This document shows, piece after piece, positions 8,662 through 17,161 of a stretch of 64,000 nt of DNA (the first letter of the stretch is position 1; the number at the start of each line of letters is the position of its first letter). Below the pieces are notes generated by a model. That model was not told the origin of the DNA, ran no database searches, and saw only the letters and a list, made by a program, of their open reading frames with translations. The position numbers were made by a program, and so were the translations under genes. The DNA is from CAVSJO01 sp963728445 (lineage in GTDB: Bacteria > Gemmatimonadota > Gemmatimonadetes > Longimicrobiales > RSA9), in NCBI GenBank assembly GCA_963728445.1, contig CAVSJO010000006.1:1860001-1924000 (forward strand), written 5' to 3'.

Positions 8662-9252
8662 ATGAGACTTTTCGTGGCGCTCAACCTGCCGGCGGCCGAG
8701 CGGCGCCGGCTGCACCGCGCTTCAAGGTCGCTCCGGGAGTCGGAGCTGCCGGTGCGCTGGCTCCCGCCGGAGTCGTACCACCTCACGTTGAAGTTCCTGG
8801 GAGAGGTGCCGACCGACGAGGCCCGGCGGGTGGAGCTCGCAGTGCGGGACATCGCCGCGAAAGCGAACCCGTTTCCCCTCGAGCTGTCCGACTTCGGGGC
8901 GTTCCCGTCGCTCCGGCGGCCCCGGGTCATCTGGTGCGGGGCGAACGCGCTGCCGCAGCTTCGGGCGCTGAAGCACGACCTCGAGTGGGAGCTCGCCTCC
9001 CTCGGATTCGAGAGAGAGCTGCGAGCCTTCCACCCCCACATCACGCTGGGCCGCGCCGATCCCGAGGCGCGGGCAGGCGAGTTCCGGGACCTCGAGGGAC
9101 TCGCGGGCGAGCTGACGTACAGCGCTGTCGTCAACCCGTCGACCGTGGACCTGATGCAGAGCCGCATGGGCCCGTCGGGTGCGACCTACGCGGTCGTGAC
9201 GCGCATGAAGATCGGTCGGCCGGACACCGTGGCGCGGGGGCGCCGAGCGTGA
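8662..9252 (+). CDS. thpR: RNA 2',3'-cyclic phosphodiesterase
   Basis: 2H-phosphoesterase (196 aa) of the ThpR/LigT family, which opens 2',3'-cyclic phosphate ends of RNA. The two catalytic HxTx motifs are present: HLTL at 40-43 and HITL at 126-129. The start is the ATG at 8662, matching the usual MRLFVAL opening. Length is normal for the family. Its stop overlaps the GTG of the next gene (GTGA), so the two are probably co-translated. Confidence 0.92.
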   Translation: MRLFVALNLPAAERRRLHRASRSLRESELPVRWLPPESYHLTLKFLGEVPTDEARRVELAVRDIAAKANPFPLELSDFGAFPSLRRPRVIWCGANALPQLRALKHDLEWELASLGFERELRAFHPHITLGRADPEARAGEFRDLEGLAGELTYSAVVNPSTVDLMQSRMGPSGATYAVVTRMKIGRPDTVARGRRA

Positions 9253-9920
9253 TCGGCGGATGTCTGCGCCGGGTCTTCGGACTCGTTCTGGGGCTCGTGC
9301 TCCTGGCCGGTCTCGCGCTGCTCGCGTGGGTGAACCGCGAGCGCATCACGGACGCCTGGCACACGTGGCGCGGAGAGGAGCCGTTAGCCGAGGAGCAGGT
9401 CTCTCCGGAGCTGGCCGAGCGTGCGGCGGGCAAGCTCGAGTCCCTGGCCCGACGGGGTACGCCCCGCCGCGTCGCCTTTGGTGAGCGTGAGCTGCAGAGC
9501 CTTCTGCGCTACCGCTATGCGTCGAGCCTCCCGTCGTACCTGAACGATCCGGTCGTGCGTCTCTCGGAGGGCGTCATGAAGGTGCACGCCCGCGTGGCCC
9601 GGGAGGCGATGCCGTCGCTGCCGGGCACCGGCGAGCTCTCCGACCTGCTGCCCGACACGACGGACGTCGACGCCAGGGCGCAGGTGCTGCCATTGGACAG
9701 CGGCCGCGTGGCCATCGCCCTCAACGAGATCAGTGCCGCACGCATCCCGCTGCCGGCGCGCATGATCCCGTCCCTGCTCCGCCGGATCGGCCGGAGGGAC
9801 GAGCCGGGGCTGCCCGGGGACGCGATCGCGGTGCGACTTCCTGCCGGGGCGTGCACGGCCTTCGTGCACGCCGATTCCCTCGTCCTCGTGGGGCCCGGCG
9901 GCGGCGCCGGGTGTCGCTGA
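9249..9920 (+). CDS. membrane-anchored protein of unknown function
   Basis: 223-aa protein starting at a GTG overlapping the thpR stop. One hydrophobic helix (about 8-28) is followed by a charged region that would face the periplasm. No catalytic motif is recognised. The downstream ntrC-type regulator starts two bases after its stop, so all of larE to this regulator reads as one transcript. Function not assigned. Confidence 0.75.
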   Translation: MIGGCLRRVFGLVLGLVLLAGLALLAWVNRERITDAWHTWRGEEPLAEEQVSPELAERAAGKLESLARRGTPRRVAFGERELQSLLRYRYASSLPSYLNDPVVRLSEGVMKVHARVAREAMPSLPGTGELSDLLPDTTDVDARAQVLPLDSGRVAIALNEISAARIPLPARMIPSLLRRIGRRDEPGLPGDAIAVRLPAGACTAFVHADSLVLVGPGGGAGCR

Positions 9921-9922
9921 TC

Positions 9923-11284
9923 ATGGCACGCATCCTCGTTGTCGACGACGAAGACGGCATCCGCCGCACGCTCCGGCAGCTCCTCGAATACGAGGGGCAC
10001 GAGGTCCGGGAGGCGGCGAGCGGGGGCGAAGCCCTCACCGCGCACGAAGAGAGCCGCCCCGACCTCACGTTCCTGGACGTGAAGATGGCCCGCATGGACG
10101 GGCTCGAGGTGCTGGATCGCATCCGGGAAACGGAGCCGGGGGCCCTGGTGGTGATGATCAGCGGCCACGGCACGATCGAAACGGCGGTCGAGGCGACCCG
10201 TCGCGGGGCTTTCGACTTCCTGGAGAAGCCCCTCGACACCGACCGCATCCTGCTGACCATCCGCAACGCCCTGCAGAGGGAGCGGCTGGAACAGGAGAAC
10301 GCCCGGCTGCGGGGAGAGGTCGAGTCCCGACATGAGATCGTCGGCCGCAGCTTCGCCATCGCTCAGGTCCTGGACCGCGTGGAGAAGGTCGGCCCCACCG
10401 ACGCCCGCGTGCTCGTCACGGGCGAAAACGGCACGGGCAAGGAGCTCGTCGCACGGGCTCTCCACCGCGTATCGCCCCGGGCCAATGCGCCCCTCGTCGA
10501 GGTGAACTGCGCCGCCATCCCGTCGGAGCTCATCGAGAGCGAGCTCTTCGGCCACGTGAAGGGCTCCTTCACCGGGGCAACGGCGGACCGCGCGGGCAAG
10601 TTCGAGCAGGCCGACGGAGGGACGCTCTTCCTCGACGAGATCGGGGACATGAGCCTGGCCGCCCAGGCCAAGGTTCTCCGGGCCCTCCAGGACGGCGTCG
10701 TGACCCGCGTCGGCGGGCAGAAGCCCATCCAGGTCGACGTCCGGGTGATCGCGGCCACGAACAAGAACCTCGACAGGGAGATCGAGGCCGGCCGCTTCCG
10801 TGACGACCTCTACTTCCGGCTCAACGTAGTGCCCATCCACGTTCCGCCGCTGCGGGAGAGGCGGGACGACATCCCGATGCTCGTGCGCCACTTCACCGAG
10901 AAGGCCCTCGGCGAGCAGCGTCTGCCGCCGCGCCACTTCACGGACGAGGCCGTCTCCCACCTGGAGCGCATGGACTGGCCCGGGAACGTCCGTGAGCTGC
11001 GCAACACGGTCGAGCGGCTGCTGATCCTGGCCCGAGGCTCGGAGGTCTCCGCCTCCGACGTCGAACGACTCGTCGGCGGACCGCAGGGTGGCGCCCTCTC
11101 CTCCGAGATCCTCTCGGCCCCCACGTACGCCGAGTTCAAGGAGCGAGCCGAGCGCGCCTACGTGCTGGCGCGCCTGCGGGACCACGACTGGAACGTGAGC
11201 GAGACGGCCCGCGCCCTCGAGATGCCCCGCTCCAACCTCTACAAGAAGATCGAGAAGTACGGCCTCGTCCGGGAGGAGCGCTGA
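9923..11284 (+). CDS. NtrC-family sigma-54-dependent response regulator
   Basis: 453-aa transcription activator. A receiver domain (1-120) has the phosphate-accepting Asp52 in FLDVKM and Lys102. The AAA+ domain (about 140-375) has Walker A GENGTGKE at 167-174, Walker B LFLDEIGDM and the sigma-54-contacting loop, here GSFTGA (214-219) instead of the commoner GAFTGA. A Fis-type helix-turn-helix ends the protein (VSETARALEMPRSNLYKKI). It implies that the organism has RpoN. The NtrY-like kinase at the left edge is a plausible partner although 6.7 kb away and separated by other units. Confidence 0.94.
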   Translation: MARILVVDDEDGIRRTLRQLLEYEGHEVREAASGGEALTAHEESRPDLTFLDVKMARMDGLEVLDRIRETEPGALVVMISGHGTIETAVEATRRGAFDFLEKPLDTDRILLTIRNALQRERLEQENARLRGEVESRHEIVGRSFAIAQVLDRVEKVGPTDARVLVTGENGTGKELVARALHRVSPRANAPLVEVNCAAIPSELIESELFGHVKGSFTGATADRAGKFEQADGGTLFLDEIGDMSLAAQAKVLRALQDGVVTRVGGQKPIQVDVRVIAATNKNLDREIEAGRFRDDLYFRLNVVPIHVPPLRERRDDIPMLVRHFTEKALGEQRLPPRHFTDEAVSHLERMDWPGNVRELRNTVERLLILARGSEVSASDVERLVGGPQGGALSSEILSAPTYAEFKERAERAYVLARLRDHDWNVSETARALEMPRSNLYKKIEKYGLVREER

Positions 11285-11469
11285 CCTACGACGTCGCCTG
11301 GGCGCTGCTGGCCCTGCTCTGGGTGGTCAGCTCCCTCTGCGGCGGAGCCGTACTCGCGCTCCTGGCCCGCCGCCTCCATCCCGCTCTTTCGTTCCGCAAG
11401 CTGTGGGTCTTCTATTCCGGTCTGCTGGGCGTCTTCGCCGCCGTCATCCTGGCCGTGGCCTGGTTCTGA
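11281..11469 (+). CDS. tiny two-helix membrane protein, start codon uncertain
   Basis: An open frame of 62 codons directly follows the response regulator and encodes two hydrophobic helices (about 5-28 and 41-62) separated by a basic turn (ARRLHP...SFRK). No ATG is in frame. A CTG at 11281 overlaps the upstream stop as CTGA and has GGGAGGA just before it; a GTG at 11323 is the alternative but would cut helix 1. The amphipathic layout supports a real small membrane protein, possibly translationally coupled to the regulator. Confidence 0.5.
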   Translation: MTYDVAWALLALLWVVSSLCGGAVLALLARRLHPALSFRKLWVFYSGLLGVFAAVILAVAWF

Positions 11470-11505
11470 GCCCGACCGCCGCCGCCGCCGGCGCCCCGCC
11501 TCCGC

Positions 11506-11534
11506 TTGCCCGGCGCCGCCCCGCCCTCCACTAT
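11506..11534 (+). promoter_or_regulatory. possible promoter of the aldehyde dehydrogenase gene
   Basis: TTGCCC, 17 bp, then CACTAT. The -10 match is weak. A 6-bp hairpin (AGCCGG/CCGGCT at 11558-11574) lies in the presumed leader, just before the GGAGG ribosome site. Confidence 0.3.
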
Positions 11535-11589
11535 CTGCGGAGACGAACCGAACACGCAGCCGGCAGGGCCGGCTCCAACGGAGGACGGG

Positions 11590-13092
11590 ATGGCGAAGAG
11601 CTTCAGCAACTTCGTCGCGGGCGAGTGGGTCGCCGCCGCGACGGGTGACACTTTCGAGAATCGCAGCCCCGCCGACGCGCGGGAGGTGATCGGAACCTTC
11701 CCCCGCTCACGGGCAGAGGACCTCGGCCGGGCCATCGAGTCGGCCCGGCGCGGATTCGAGCAGTGGCGCCGGACGCCGGCACCGGCCCGGGGCGACGTGC
11801 TCCGCCACGTCGGCGATCTCATGACCGAACGCAAGGAGGAGATCGCGCGCCTGATGACCCGGGAGATGGGCAAGGTGCTGCAGGAGACCCGGGGGGACGT
11901 CCAGGAAGGCATCGACACGGCGTACTACGCCGCGAGCGAGGGCCGCCGCCTCTTCGGCCACACGGTCCCCAGCGAGCTCCGGGACAAGTGGGCCATGAGC
12001 TACCGTCGTCCCATCGGCGTGTGCGGCCTCATCACCCCGTTCAACTTCCCGATGGCGATCCCCACGTGGAAGATGTTCCCGGCCCTGGTATGCGGGAACG
12101 CCGTGATCTTCAAGCCGGCCGAGGACGTGCCCCACACCGCGACCGTCCTCGTGGAGATCCTGCTGCAGGCGGGTCTTCCGCCGGACGTCGTCCAACTCCT
12201 GCACGGGTTCGGCCCAGAGATCGGCGCGGCCATCGTCGATCACCCGGACATTCCCGTCATCTCCTTCACCGGCTCCACCGCCACGGGCTCCACCATCGGC
12301 GAGGCGTGCGGCCGCACGCACAAGCGGCTGTCCCTGGAGATGGGTGGCAAGAACGCCCAGATCGTGATGCCCGACGCGAACATGGACCTCGCTCTGGACG
12401 GCGTCCTCTGGGGCGCCTTCGGCACCACCGGCCAGCGCTGCACCGCCACGAGCCGTCTGCTGCTCCACGACGAGATCCACGACGCGTTCCTCGACCGGCT
12501 CGTCGAGCGCACGAAGGAGCTCCGTCTGGGCGACGGACTCCACGACGAGACGGACGTCGGTCCTCTCATCAACCAGCGCGCGCTGGAGAAGGTCGAGCGC
12601 TACGTCGCGGTGGCGCGTGAGGAAGGGGACGAGGTGCTCTGCGGCGGGCGTCGCCCGACCGACGATCACCTCTCGAACGGATTCTTCTACGAGCCGACCA
12701 TCCTGAAGGGCGTCCGCCCCGGCAGCCGTCTGGCATGCGAGGAGGTCTTCGGGCCCGTCCTCAGCGTCATCCGGTTCGGCGATCTCGACGAAGCGATCCG
12801 CATCAACAACGAGGTCGACTACGGCCTCTCCAGCTCCATCTACACGAACGACGTGCGCGCGTCCTTCCGCGCCATGAACGAACTCGACAACGGCATCACC
12901 TACGTCAACGCCCCGACCATCGGGGCCGAGGCGCACCTCCCCTTCGGCGGCGTCAAACAGACCGGCAACGGACACCGTGAGGGCGGCTGGGAGGTCTATG
13001 ACTTCTACAGCGAGACGAAGGTCGTCTACGTCGACTACTCCGGAAAGCTGCAACGGGCGCAGATCGACACCTACGACGCCGGTCCGTACTGA
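11590..13092 (+). CDS. NAD(P)-dependent aldehyde dehydrogenase
   Basis: 500-aa member of the aldehyde dehydrogenase superfamily, oxidising an aldehyde to its acid. The catalytic residues are visible: Asn152 in TPFNFP, Glu250 in LEMGGKN and Cys284 in GQRCTATS; the coenzyme segment SFTGSTATG is at 225-233. The ATG at 11590 has GGAGG five bases upstream. The GQRCTATSR stretch and PFGGVKQTGNG end are shared by several semialdehyde-type dehydrogenases; I cannot fix the substrate. It appears to be a single-gene unit. Confidence 0.92.
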   Translation: MAKSFSNFVAGEWVAAATGDTFENRSPADAREVIGTFPRSRAEDLGRAIESARRGFEQWRRTPAPARGDVLRHVGDLMTERKEEIARLMTREMGKVLQETRGDVQEGIDTAYYAASEGRRLFGHTVPSELRDKWAMSYRRPIGVCGLITPFNFPMAIPTWKMFPALVCGNAVIFKPAEDVPHTATVLVEILLQAGLPPDVVQLLHGFGPEIGAAIVDHPDIPVISFTGSTATGSTIGEACGRTHKRLSLEMGGKNAQIVMPDANMDLALDGVLWGAFGTTGQRCTATSRLLLHDEIHDAFLDRLVERTKELRLGDGLHDETDVGPLINQRALEKVERYVAVAREEGDEVLCGGRRPTDDHLSNGFFYEPTILKGVRPGSRLACEEVFGPVLSVIRFGDLDEAIRINNEVDYGLSSSIYTNDVRASFRAMNELDNGITYVNAPTIGAEAHLPFGGVKQTGNGHREGGWEVYDFYSETKVVYVDYSGKLQRAQIDTYDAGPY

Positions 13093-13154
13093 CCCCGGCC
13101 AGTCCGGCGCGCCGCTGCCCGGTCCTCCGGGACCGGCGCGCCGGCTCCGCGGGT

Positions 13155-13184
13155 TTGACATCCGGCGCATCTTCATTCCATGAT
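13155..13184 (+). promoter_or_regulatory. promoter upstream of lepB
   Basis: TTGACA (13155-13160), 18 bp, then CATGAT (13179-13184). The predicted transcript start falls at about 13191, inside the annotated GTG of lepB, so either the mRNA is nearly leaderless or the real lepB start is a later codon. Confidence 0.45.
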
Positions 13185-13189
13185 TAGAG

Positions 13190-13972
13190 GTGAGCCCGGA
13201 TGACGAGGCGAATCGAACCATCCCCGACCGGACTCGAGACGGGGTGCAGGATGACTCGGTCCTCGGCGGCGTCGCCGCGCGCGGGATGAGGGGCATCCGC
13301 TGGGCGTGGGAATGGGCCAAGTCCCTCGCCGTCGCCTTCGTCGTCTTCCTCGGGATCCGAACCTTCGTCGTCGAGGCGTTCCGCATCCCGACCGGGAGCA
13401 TGGAGAAGACGCTGCTGGTCGGCGACTTCCTCCTCGTCAACAAGGCGGTCTACGGCGCGACGATTCCCGGCACGCACGCGCACCTGCCGGCCTTCGCGTC
13501 ACCCGAACGGGGCGACGTCATCGTCTTCATTCCGCCCCACGATCCCGGGCGCCACTACGTGAAGCGCCTGGTGGGACTGCCCGGCGATACGCTCTCGATG
13601 CGGGACAAGCAGCTGTTCCGGAACGGCCGCGCCGTCCCCGAGCCCTACGTCCAGCACACCGACTTCCTCGGGGACCCGCGCTCCCGGGACATGCTTTGGC
13701 AGCGGGAATTCCTGGTGGATGGCGTCGATCCGTACCGATATCGACCCTCCCGGGACAGCTGGGGCCCCATCGTCGTGCCGCCGAACCGGTATTTCGTGCT
13801 GGGCGACAATCGGGACGACTCCGAGGATTCGCGCTACTGGGGCTTCGTCGATCCCGCCTCGGTGGAAGGACGGCCCCTGATCGTTTACTTTTCGTTTGAG
13901 CCGCGAACGCTCGCTCCTCTCCCCTGGCTTACCGACGTGCGCTGGAGCCGGATCGGTGGGGCCATCCACTGA
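13190..13972 (+). CDS. lepB: signal peptidase I
   Basis: Membrane serine protease (260 aa from this start) that removes signal peptides from exported proteins. One membrane segment (about 42-60) is followed by the catalytic Ser70 in PTGSMEKT and Lys125 in YVKRLVGLPGD, and box E GDNRDDSEDSRYWG. The GTG at 13190 gives a 35-residue polar tail; because the likely promoter leaves almost no leader, GTG 13244 or ATG 13286 (MRGIRW) are real alternatives. The sigma factor gene follows after 147 bp. Confidence 0.93.
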   Translation: MSPDDEANRTIPDRTRDGVQDDSVLGGVAARGMRGIRWAWEWAKSLAVAFVVFLGIRTFVVEAFRIPTGSMEKTLLVGDFLLVNKAVYGATIPGTHAHLPAFASPERGDVIVFIPPHDPGRHYVKRLVGLPGDTLSMRDKQLFRNGRAVPEPYVQHTDFLGDPRSRDMLWQREFLVDGVDPYRYRPSRDSWGPIVVPPNRYFVLGDNRDDSEDSRYWGFVDPASVEGRPLIVYFSFEPRTLAPLPWLTDVRWSRIGGAIH

Positions 13973-14119
13973 GCGCCACACATTCGAGCGTGCCAACGGG
14001 CGACCGTCGCCCGACTTCATAGATTCGCACCGCATCATCCGGGCGCCGGTCACCGAACAACCGGACGCCCAGCGGGTCCACCCCCACTGCGTGGCTACGC
14101 TGCTGCTTCGGAGCGAACG

Positions 14120-14980
14120 ATGAGCTTTTCTCCGCCTCGCCGGCGCCTCAACGACGAGAGCTCGCTCGACCAGTACCTGAAGGAAATCAGTGCCTATCCC
14201 CTCCTCAAGCGCGAGCAGGAGGTCGAGCTGGCCCAGCGGATCCGAGTGGGAGACCAGGAGGCCCTCGACAAGCTGGTCCGGTCGAACCTCCGCTTCGTCG
14301 TATCCGTCGCCAAGAAGTACCAGAACCAGGGCGTCGCCCTCGGCGACCTCATCAACGAGGGCAACCTCGGCCTGATCCGCGCCGCCCACAAGTTCGACGA
14401 GACGAAGGGCATCAAGTTCATCTCCTACGCGGTGTGGTGGATCCGCCAGGCCATCCTCCAGGCCCTCGCCGAGCAGAGCCGCATCGTGCGCGTCCCGCTG
14501 AACAGGGCCGGCGCGCTCCACCGCATCGGCAAGCGCTCCTCGCTCCTGCTCCAGGAGCTCGGCCGCGAGCCTACCGTCGACGAGATCGCCGACGAGCTGG
14601 ACCTCTCCCACGACGAGGTCGAACGCACCCTCGCCATCTCCCAGGCTCACCTCTCCCTGGACGCCCCGCTCACGCCGGGCGAGGACAACCGACTCCTCGA
14701 CTACCTGCCGGACGCCATCTCCCCCGGTCCCGACGACGAGACCTACGAGCGCGCCCTCTCCAACACGATCGAGGAGGCCCTCGGCACCCTGAAGGAGCGC
14801 GAAGCCAAGGTGCTCCGCCTCTACTTCGGGCTCGACGGCCAGGAGCCCATGACCCTCGAGGAGATCGGCTCGCTCCTCGGCATCACGCGCGAGCGCGTGC
14901 GCCAGATCAAGGAGCGCGCCCTCGTCCGCCTGCGCCACGCGTCCCGCGCCCGCTTCCTCGAGACGTTCCTCGGCCACTGA
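14120..14980 (+). CDS. RpoD/RpoS-type sigma-70 factor
   Basis: 286-aa sigma factor with regions 1.2 (SSLDQYLKEISAYPLL), 2 (NLRFVVSVAKKYQNQG, DLINEGNLGL, FISYAVWWIRQAI), 3 (SRIVRVPLNR) and 4 (LEEIGSLLGITRERVRQI). Region 1.1 and any long non-conserved insert are absent, so it is a short primary-type or group 2 sigma. GGAG lies six bases before the ATG. Its region 2.4/4.2 sequences fit recognition of the TTGACA/TATAAT-like promoters seen in this window. Whether it is the sole housekeeping factor is unknown. Confidence 0.93.
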   Translation: MSFSPPRRRLNDESSLDQYLKEISAYPLLKREQEVELAQRIRVGDQEALDKLVRSNLRFVVSVAKKYQNQGVALGDLINEGNLGLIRAAHKFDETKGIKFISYAVWWIRQAILQALAEQSRIVRVPLNRAGALHRIGKRSSLLLQELGREPTVDEIADELDLSHDEVERTLAISQAHLSLDAPLTPGEDNRLLDYLPDAISPGPDDETYERALSNTIEEALGTLKEREAKVLRLYFGLDGQEPMTLEEIGSLLGITRERVRQIKERALVRLRHASRARFLETFLGH

Positions 14981-15081
14981 CCCCTGTCCCCGCGTACCTC
15001 ACGCTTCGGCACCCCGCCGCGCTGCGACCGCGCTGCGCTGCGGCCGCGCCGGCGACCCCTGAATTGCCCCGGCGTGCGGGC

Positions 15082-15110
15082 TTGACACGCCCGAGGGCGC
15101 GCGGTATTCT
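15082..15110 (+). promoter_or_regulatory. strong promoter of the rplM-rpsI-rpsB transcript
   Basis: TTGACA (15082-15087), exactly 17 bp, TATTCT (15105-15110). The rplM ATG follows about 36 bases after the predicted transcript start. It is the best housekeeping promoter match in the window, as expected for ribosomal protein genes. Confidence 0.8.
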
Positions 15111-15152
15111 CAAAAGCTGTCCCGCGAATGTTGGGAAACGACCGGAATACGC

Positions 15153-15581
15153 ATGAAGACCTATACCCCGAAGATTACGGAGATCGAGCGGCGCTGGTGG
15201 GTAGTCGACGCCGAGGACAAGGTCCTCGGTCGACTGGCCAGCGAGATCGCGCAGATCCTGCGCGGCAAGCACAAGCCCATGTTCACGCCGCACCTCGACA
15301 CGGGCGACTTCGTGGTCGTGGTGAACGCCGAGAAGGTCCGGCTGACGGGCAACAAGGCCGAGTCGAAGACTTACTTCCGGCACACGGGATACATGGGCGG
15401 AGAGAAGCTCATCCCGTTCCGCCGCATGATGGAGAAGCACCCGGAGCGAGTCATCGAGCTCGCCGTGAAGGGCATGCTTCCGAAGAACAACCTGGGCCGC
15501 CTGATGCGGCGCAAGCTCAAGGTGTATGCGGGGCCGGAGCATCCGCATGCCGGTCAGCAGCCGCAGCCGCTGGAGATCTGA
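15153..15581 (+). CDS. rplM: 50S ribosomal protein L13
   Basis: 142-aa L13, an early-assembling 50S protein. The family signature region [20 protein letters not shown] and the [16 protein letters not shown] opening are clear, and length is normal. It is first in the L13-S9 pair found in most bacteria, one base before rpsI. Confidence 0.97.
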   Translation: MKTYTPKITEIERRWWVVDAEDKVLGRLASEIAQILRGKHKPMFTPHLDTGDFVVVVNAEKVRLTGNKAESKTYFRHTGYMGGEKLIPFRRMMEKHPERVIELAVKGMLPKNNLGRLMRRKLKVYAGPEHPHAGQQPQPLEI

Positions 15582-15582
15582 A

Positions 15583-15981
15583 ATGGCGGAAATCAAGGAA
15601 CAGTTCCAGGGCCTCGGCCGGCGCAAGTCGAGCGTGGCGCGCGTGTACCTCCGGCCGGGCAGTGGCGTGTGGTCGGTCAACGGGCACACGCTGGACGAGT
15701 ACTTCAACCGGCAGTCGCACCGGACGATGGCGTCGGAGCCGCTGGCGGTGGCTGATGCCCAGTCCCGGTTCGACGTAGTGGTCCGGGTGGACGGCGGCGG
15801 GATGACGGGTCAGGCCGGCGCGATCCGGCTGGGTGTCTCACGGGCGCTGGTTCAGCACGACGCGGACCTGCGGGCGGAGCTGCGCGGGCGTGGCATGCTG
15901 ACCCGGGACCCGCGCGAGGTCGAGCGGAAGAAGCCGGGGCGTCCGAAGGCTCGCAAGCGGTTCCAGTTCTCGAAGCGCTGA
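15583..15981 (+). CDS. rpsI: 30S ribosomal protein S9
   Basis: 132-aa S9 of the 30S head. It ends in RKRFQFSKR, the conserved basic tail that reaches the P-site tRNA. The GLGRRKSSVARVYLRPG opening is typical. It is co-transcribed with rplM. Confidence 0.97.
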   Translation: MAEIKEQFQGLGRRKSSVARVYLRPGSGVWSVNGHTLDEYFNRQSHRTMASEPLAVADAQSRFDVVVRVDGGGMTGQAGAIRLGVSRALVQHDADLRAELRGRGMLTRDPREVERKKPGRPKARKRFQFSKR

Positions 15982-15994
15982 TCGCGAATCCAGA

Positions 15995-16015
15995 TCCCGG
16001 GTCCTCGACCCGGGA
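15995..16015 (+). other. strong hairpin between rpsI and rpsB
   Basis: A 9-bp perfect stem (TCCCGGGTC/GACCCGGGA) with a CTC loop. It has no T-run, so it is more likely a processing or stability element than an efficient terminator. Confidence 0.55.
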
Positions 16016-16118
16016 AATCCACACACCGCTGGACGTGCCTGCCGGGGTCCCCGCGAGGGGCGGCGGGGCGAACGAAGGCGGTGGAGGCACAACCCCGAAG
16101 GCAACGACACGGAGACGA

Positions 16119-16991
16119 ATGGCGGAAGTCCAGCTCAAGGATCTACTGGAGGCCGGCGTCCATTTCGGCCATCAGTCGAGCCGATGGAACCCGAAGATGC
16201 GGAAGTTCATCTTCGCGCGTCGCAACGGGATCCACATCATCGATCTGAAGAAGACGCAGGCGGCCCTCGAGGTTGCGGTTCAGGCGGCCCGGCGCGTGAC
16301 GCTGGACGGGGAGCGCGTGCTCTTCGTCTGCACCAAGCGTCAGCTGCGGCCGATCATCGAGGCCGAAGCCGAGCGCTGCGGTGCGTTCTACGTGACGGAG
16401 CGCTGGCTGGGCGGGACGCTGACGAACTTTACGACGATCAAGAAGCAGATCCGTCGCCTGAAGGAGCTGGAGCGGGGCCTGGAGGAGGGCAGCTTCGAGT
16501 TCTACACGAAGAAGGAGCAGCTGCTGCTGACGCGGGAGAAGCAGAAGCTCGACAAGTACCTGTCGGGCGTGAAGGACATGAGCCGGCTGCCGGGCGCGCT
16601 CTTCGTGGTGGACGCCCGCAAGGAGATGATCGCGGTCCGGGAGGCGAACAAGCTGGGGATCCCGGTCATCGCCATCACGGATACGAATGCCGATCCTGAC
16701 CGGATCGACTTTCCGGTACCGGGCAACGACGACGCGATCCGGTCCGTCTCCGTGATCACGACGGCGATCGCCGACGCGGTGGCGGAGGCGCGGCGCGAGC
16801 TGCCGCCGGAGGAGCGGCGCCGTGCGGATGCGGCGGAGACGACGACGTATTCGTCGGAAGTCGGCATGACGCAGGAATCGGAGGACCGGCGCCCGAAGCG
16901 GCGTCCGCGACGGAAGCGCCGTCCGCGTCCGGAGGTGATCGCGACCCTCCGCAGCGGAGAAGAGGGAGAAGAGCAGGGCGAGGCCGAGTAG
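16119..16991 (+). CDS. rpsB: 30S ribosomal protein S2
   Basis: 290-aa S2. The start is the ATG at 16119 (MAEVQLKDLLEAGVHFGHQ) with GGAG in front; the frame upstream is not conserved. Core S2 motifs (RWNPKMRKFIF, ERWLGGTLTN, DTNADPD) are present. A basic/acidic tail of about 50 residues (RRPKRRPRRKRRPRP) extends beyond the usual end. It is followed by an intrinsic terminator before tsf. Confidence 0.97.
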   Translation: MAEVQLKDLLEAGVHFGHQSSRWNPKMRKFIFARRNGIHIIDLKKTQAALEVAVQAARRVTLDGERVLFVCTKRQLRPIIEAEAERCGAFYVTERWLGGTLTNFTTIKKQIRRLKELERGLEEGSFEFYTKKEQLLLTREKQKLDKYLSGVKDMSRLPGALFVVDARKEMIAVREANKLGIPVIAITDTNADPDRIDFPVPGNDDAIRSVSVITTAIADAVAEARRELPPEERRRADAAETTTYSSEVGMTQESEDRRPKRRPRRKRRPRPEVIATLRSGEEGEEQGEAE

Positions 16992-17022
16992 CAGGCACGG
17001 CGTTCCGCTCAGCGCGAAGAAG

Positions 17023-17067
17023 AGCGCTGCAGCGCTGCAGTCCTGCAGCCCTGCGGCGCTTTTTCTT
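17023..17067 (+). terminator. intrinsic terminator between rpsB and tsf
   Basis: Stem AGCGCTGCAG/CTGCGGCGCT (10 bp with one G-U) followed by TTTTTCTT. The left arm occurs twice in tandem (17023-17032 and 17031-17040), so two alternative hairpins share one right arm. I see no strong promoter before tsf, so read-through probably sets the ratio of S2 to EF-Ts. Confidence 0.8.
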
Positions 17068-17161
17068 GGCCGGGGACGGTGTGGGCGGCGGGGTGGGAGA
17101 GGCGGGCCCGGCGGGTGCGGGCGCGAAATCGTGAACATCGAAGCGAAGAGGACAGAGGAGA

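Noticed and set aside
13200..13289. Short ATG frame after AGAGGTGA ahead of lepB
   Set aside because: Only 29 codons, overlaps the lepB frame and has no recognisable feature.
15995..16015. Terminator between rpsI and rpsB
   Set aside because: Strong stem but no T-run; kept only as a hairpin.
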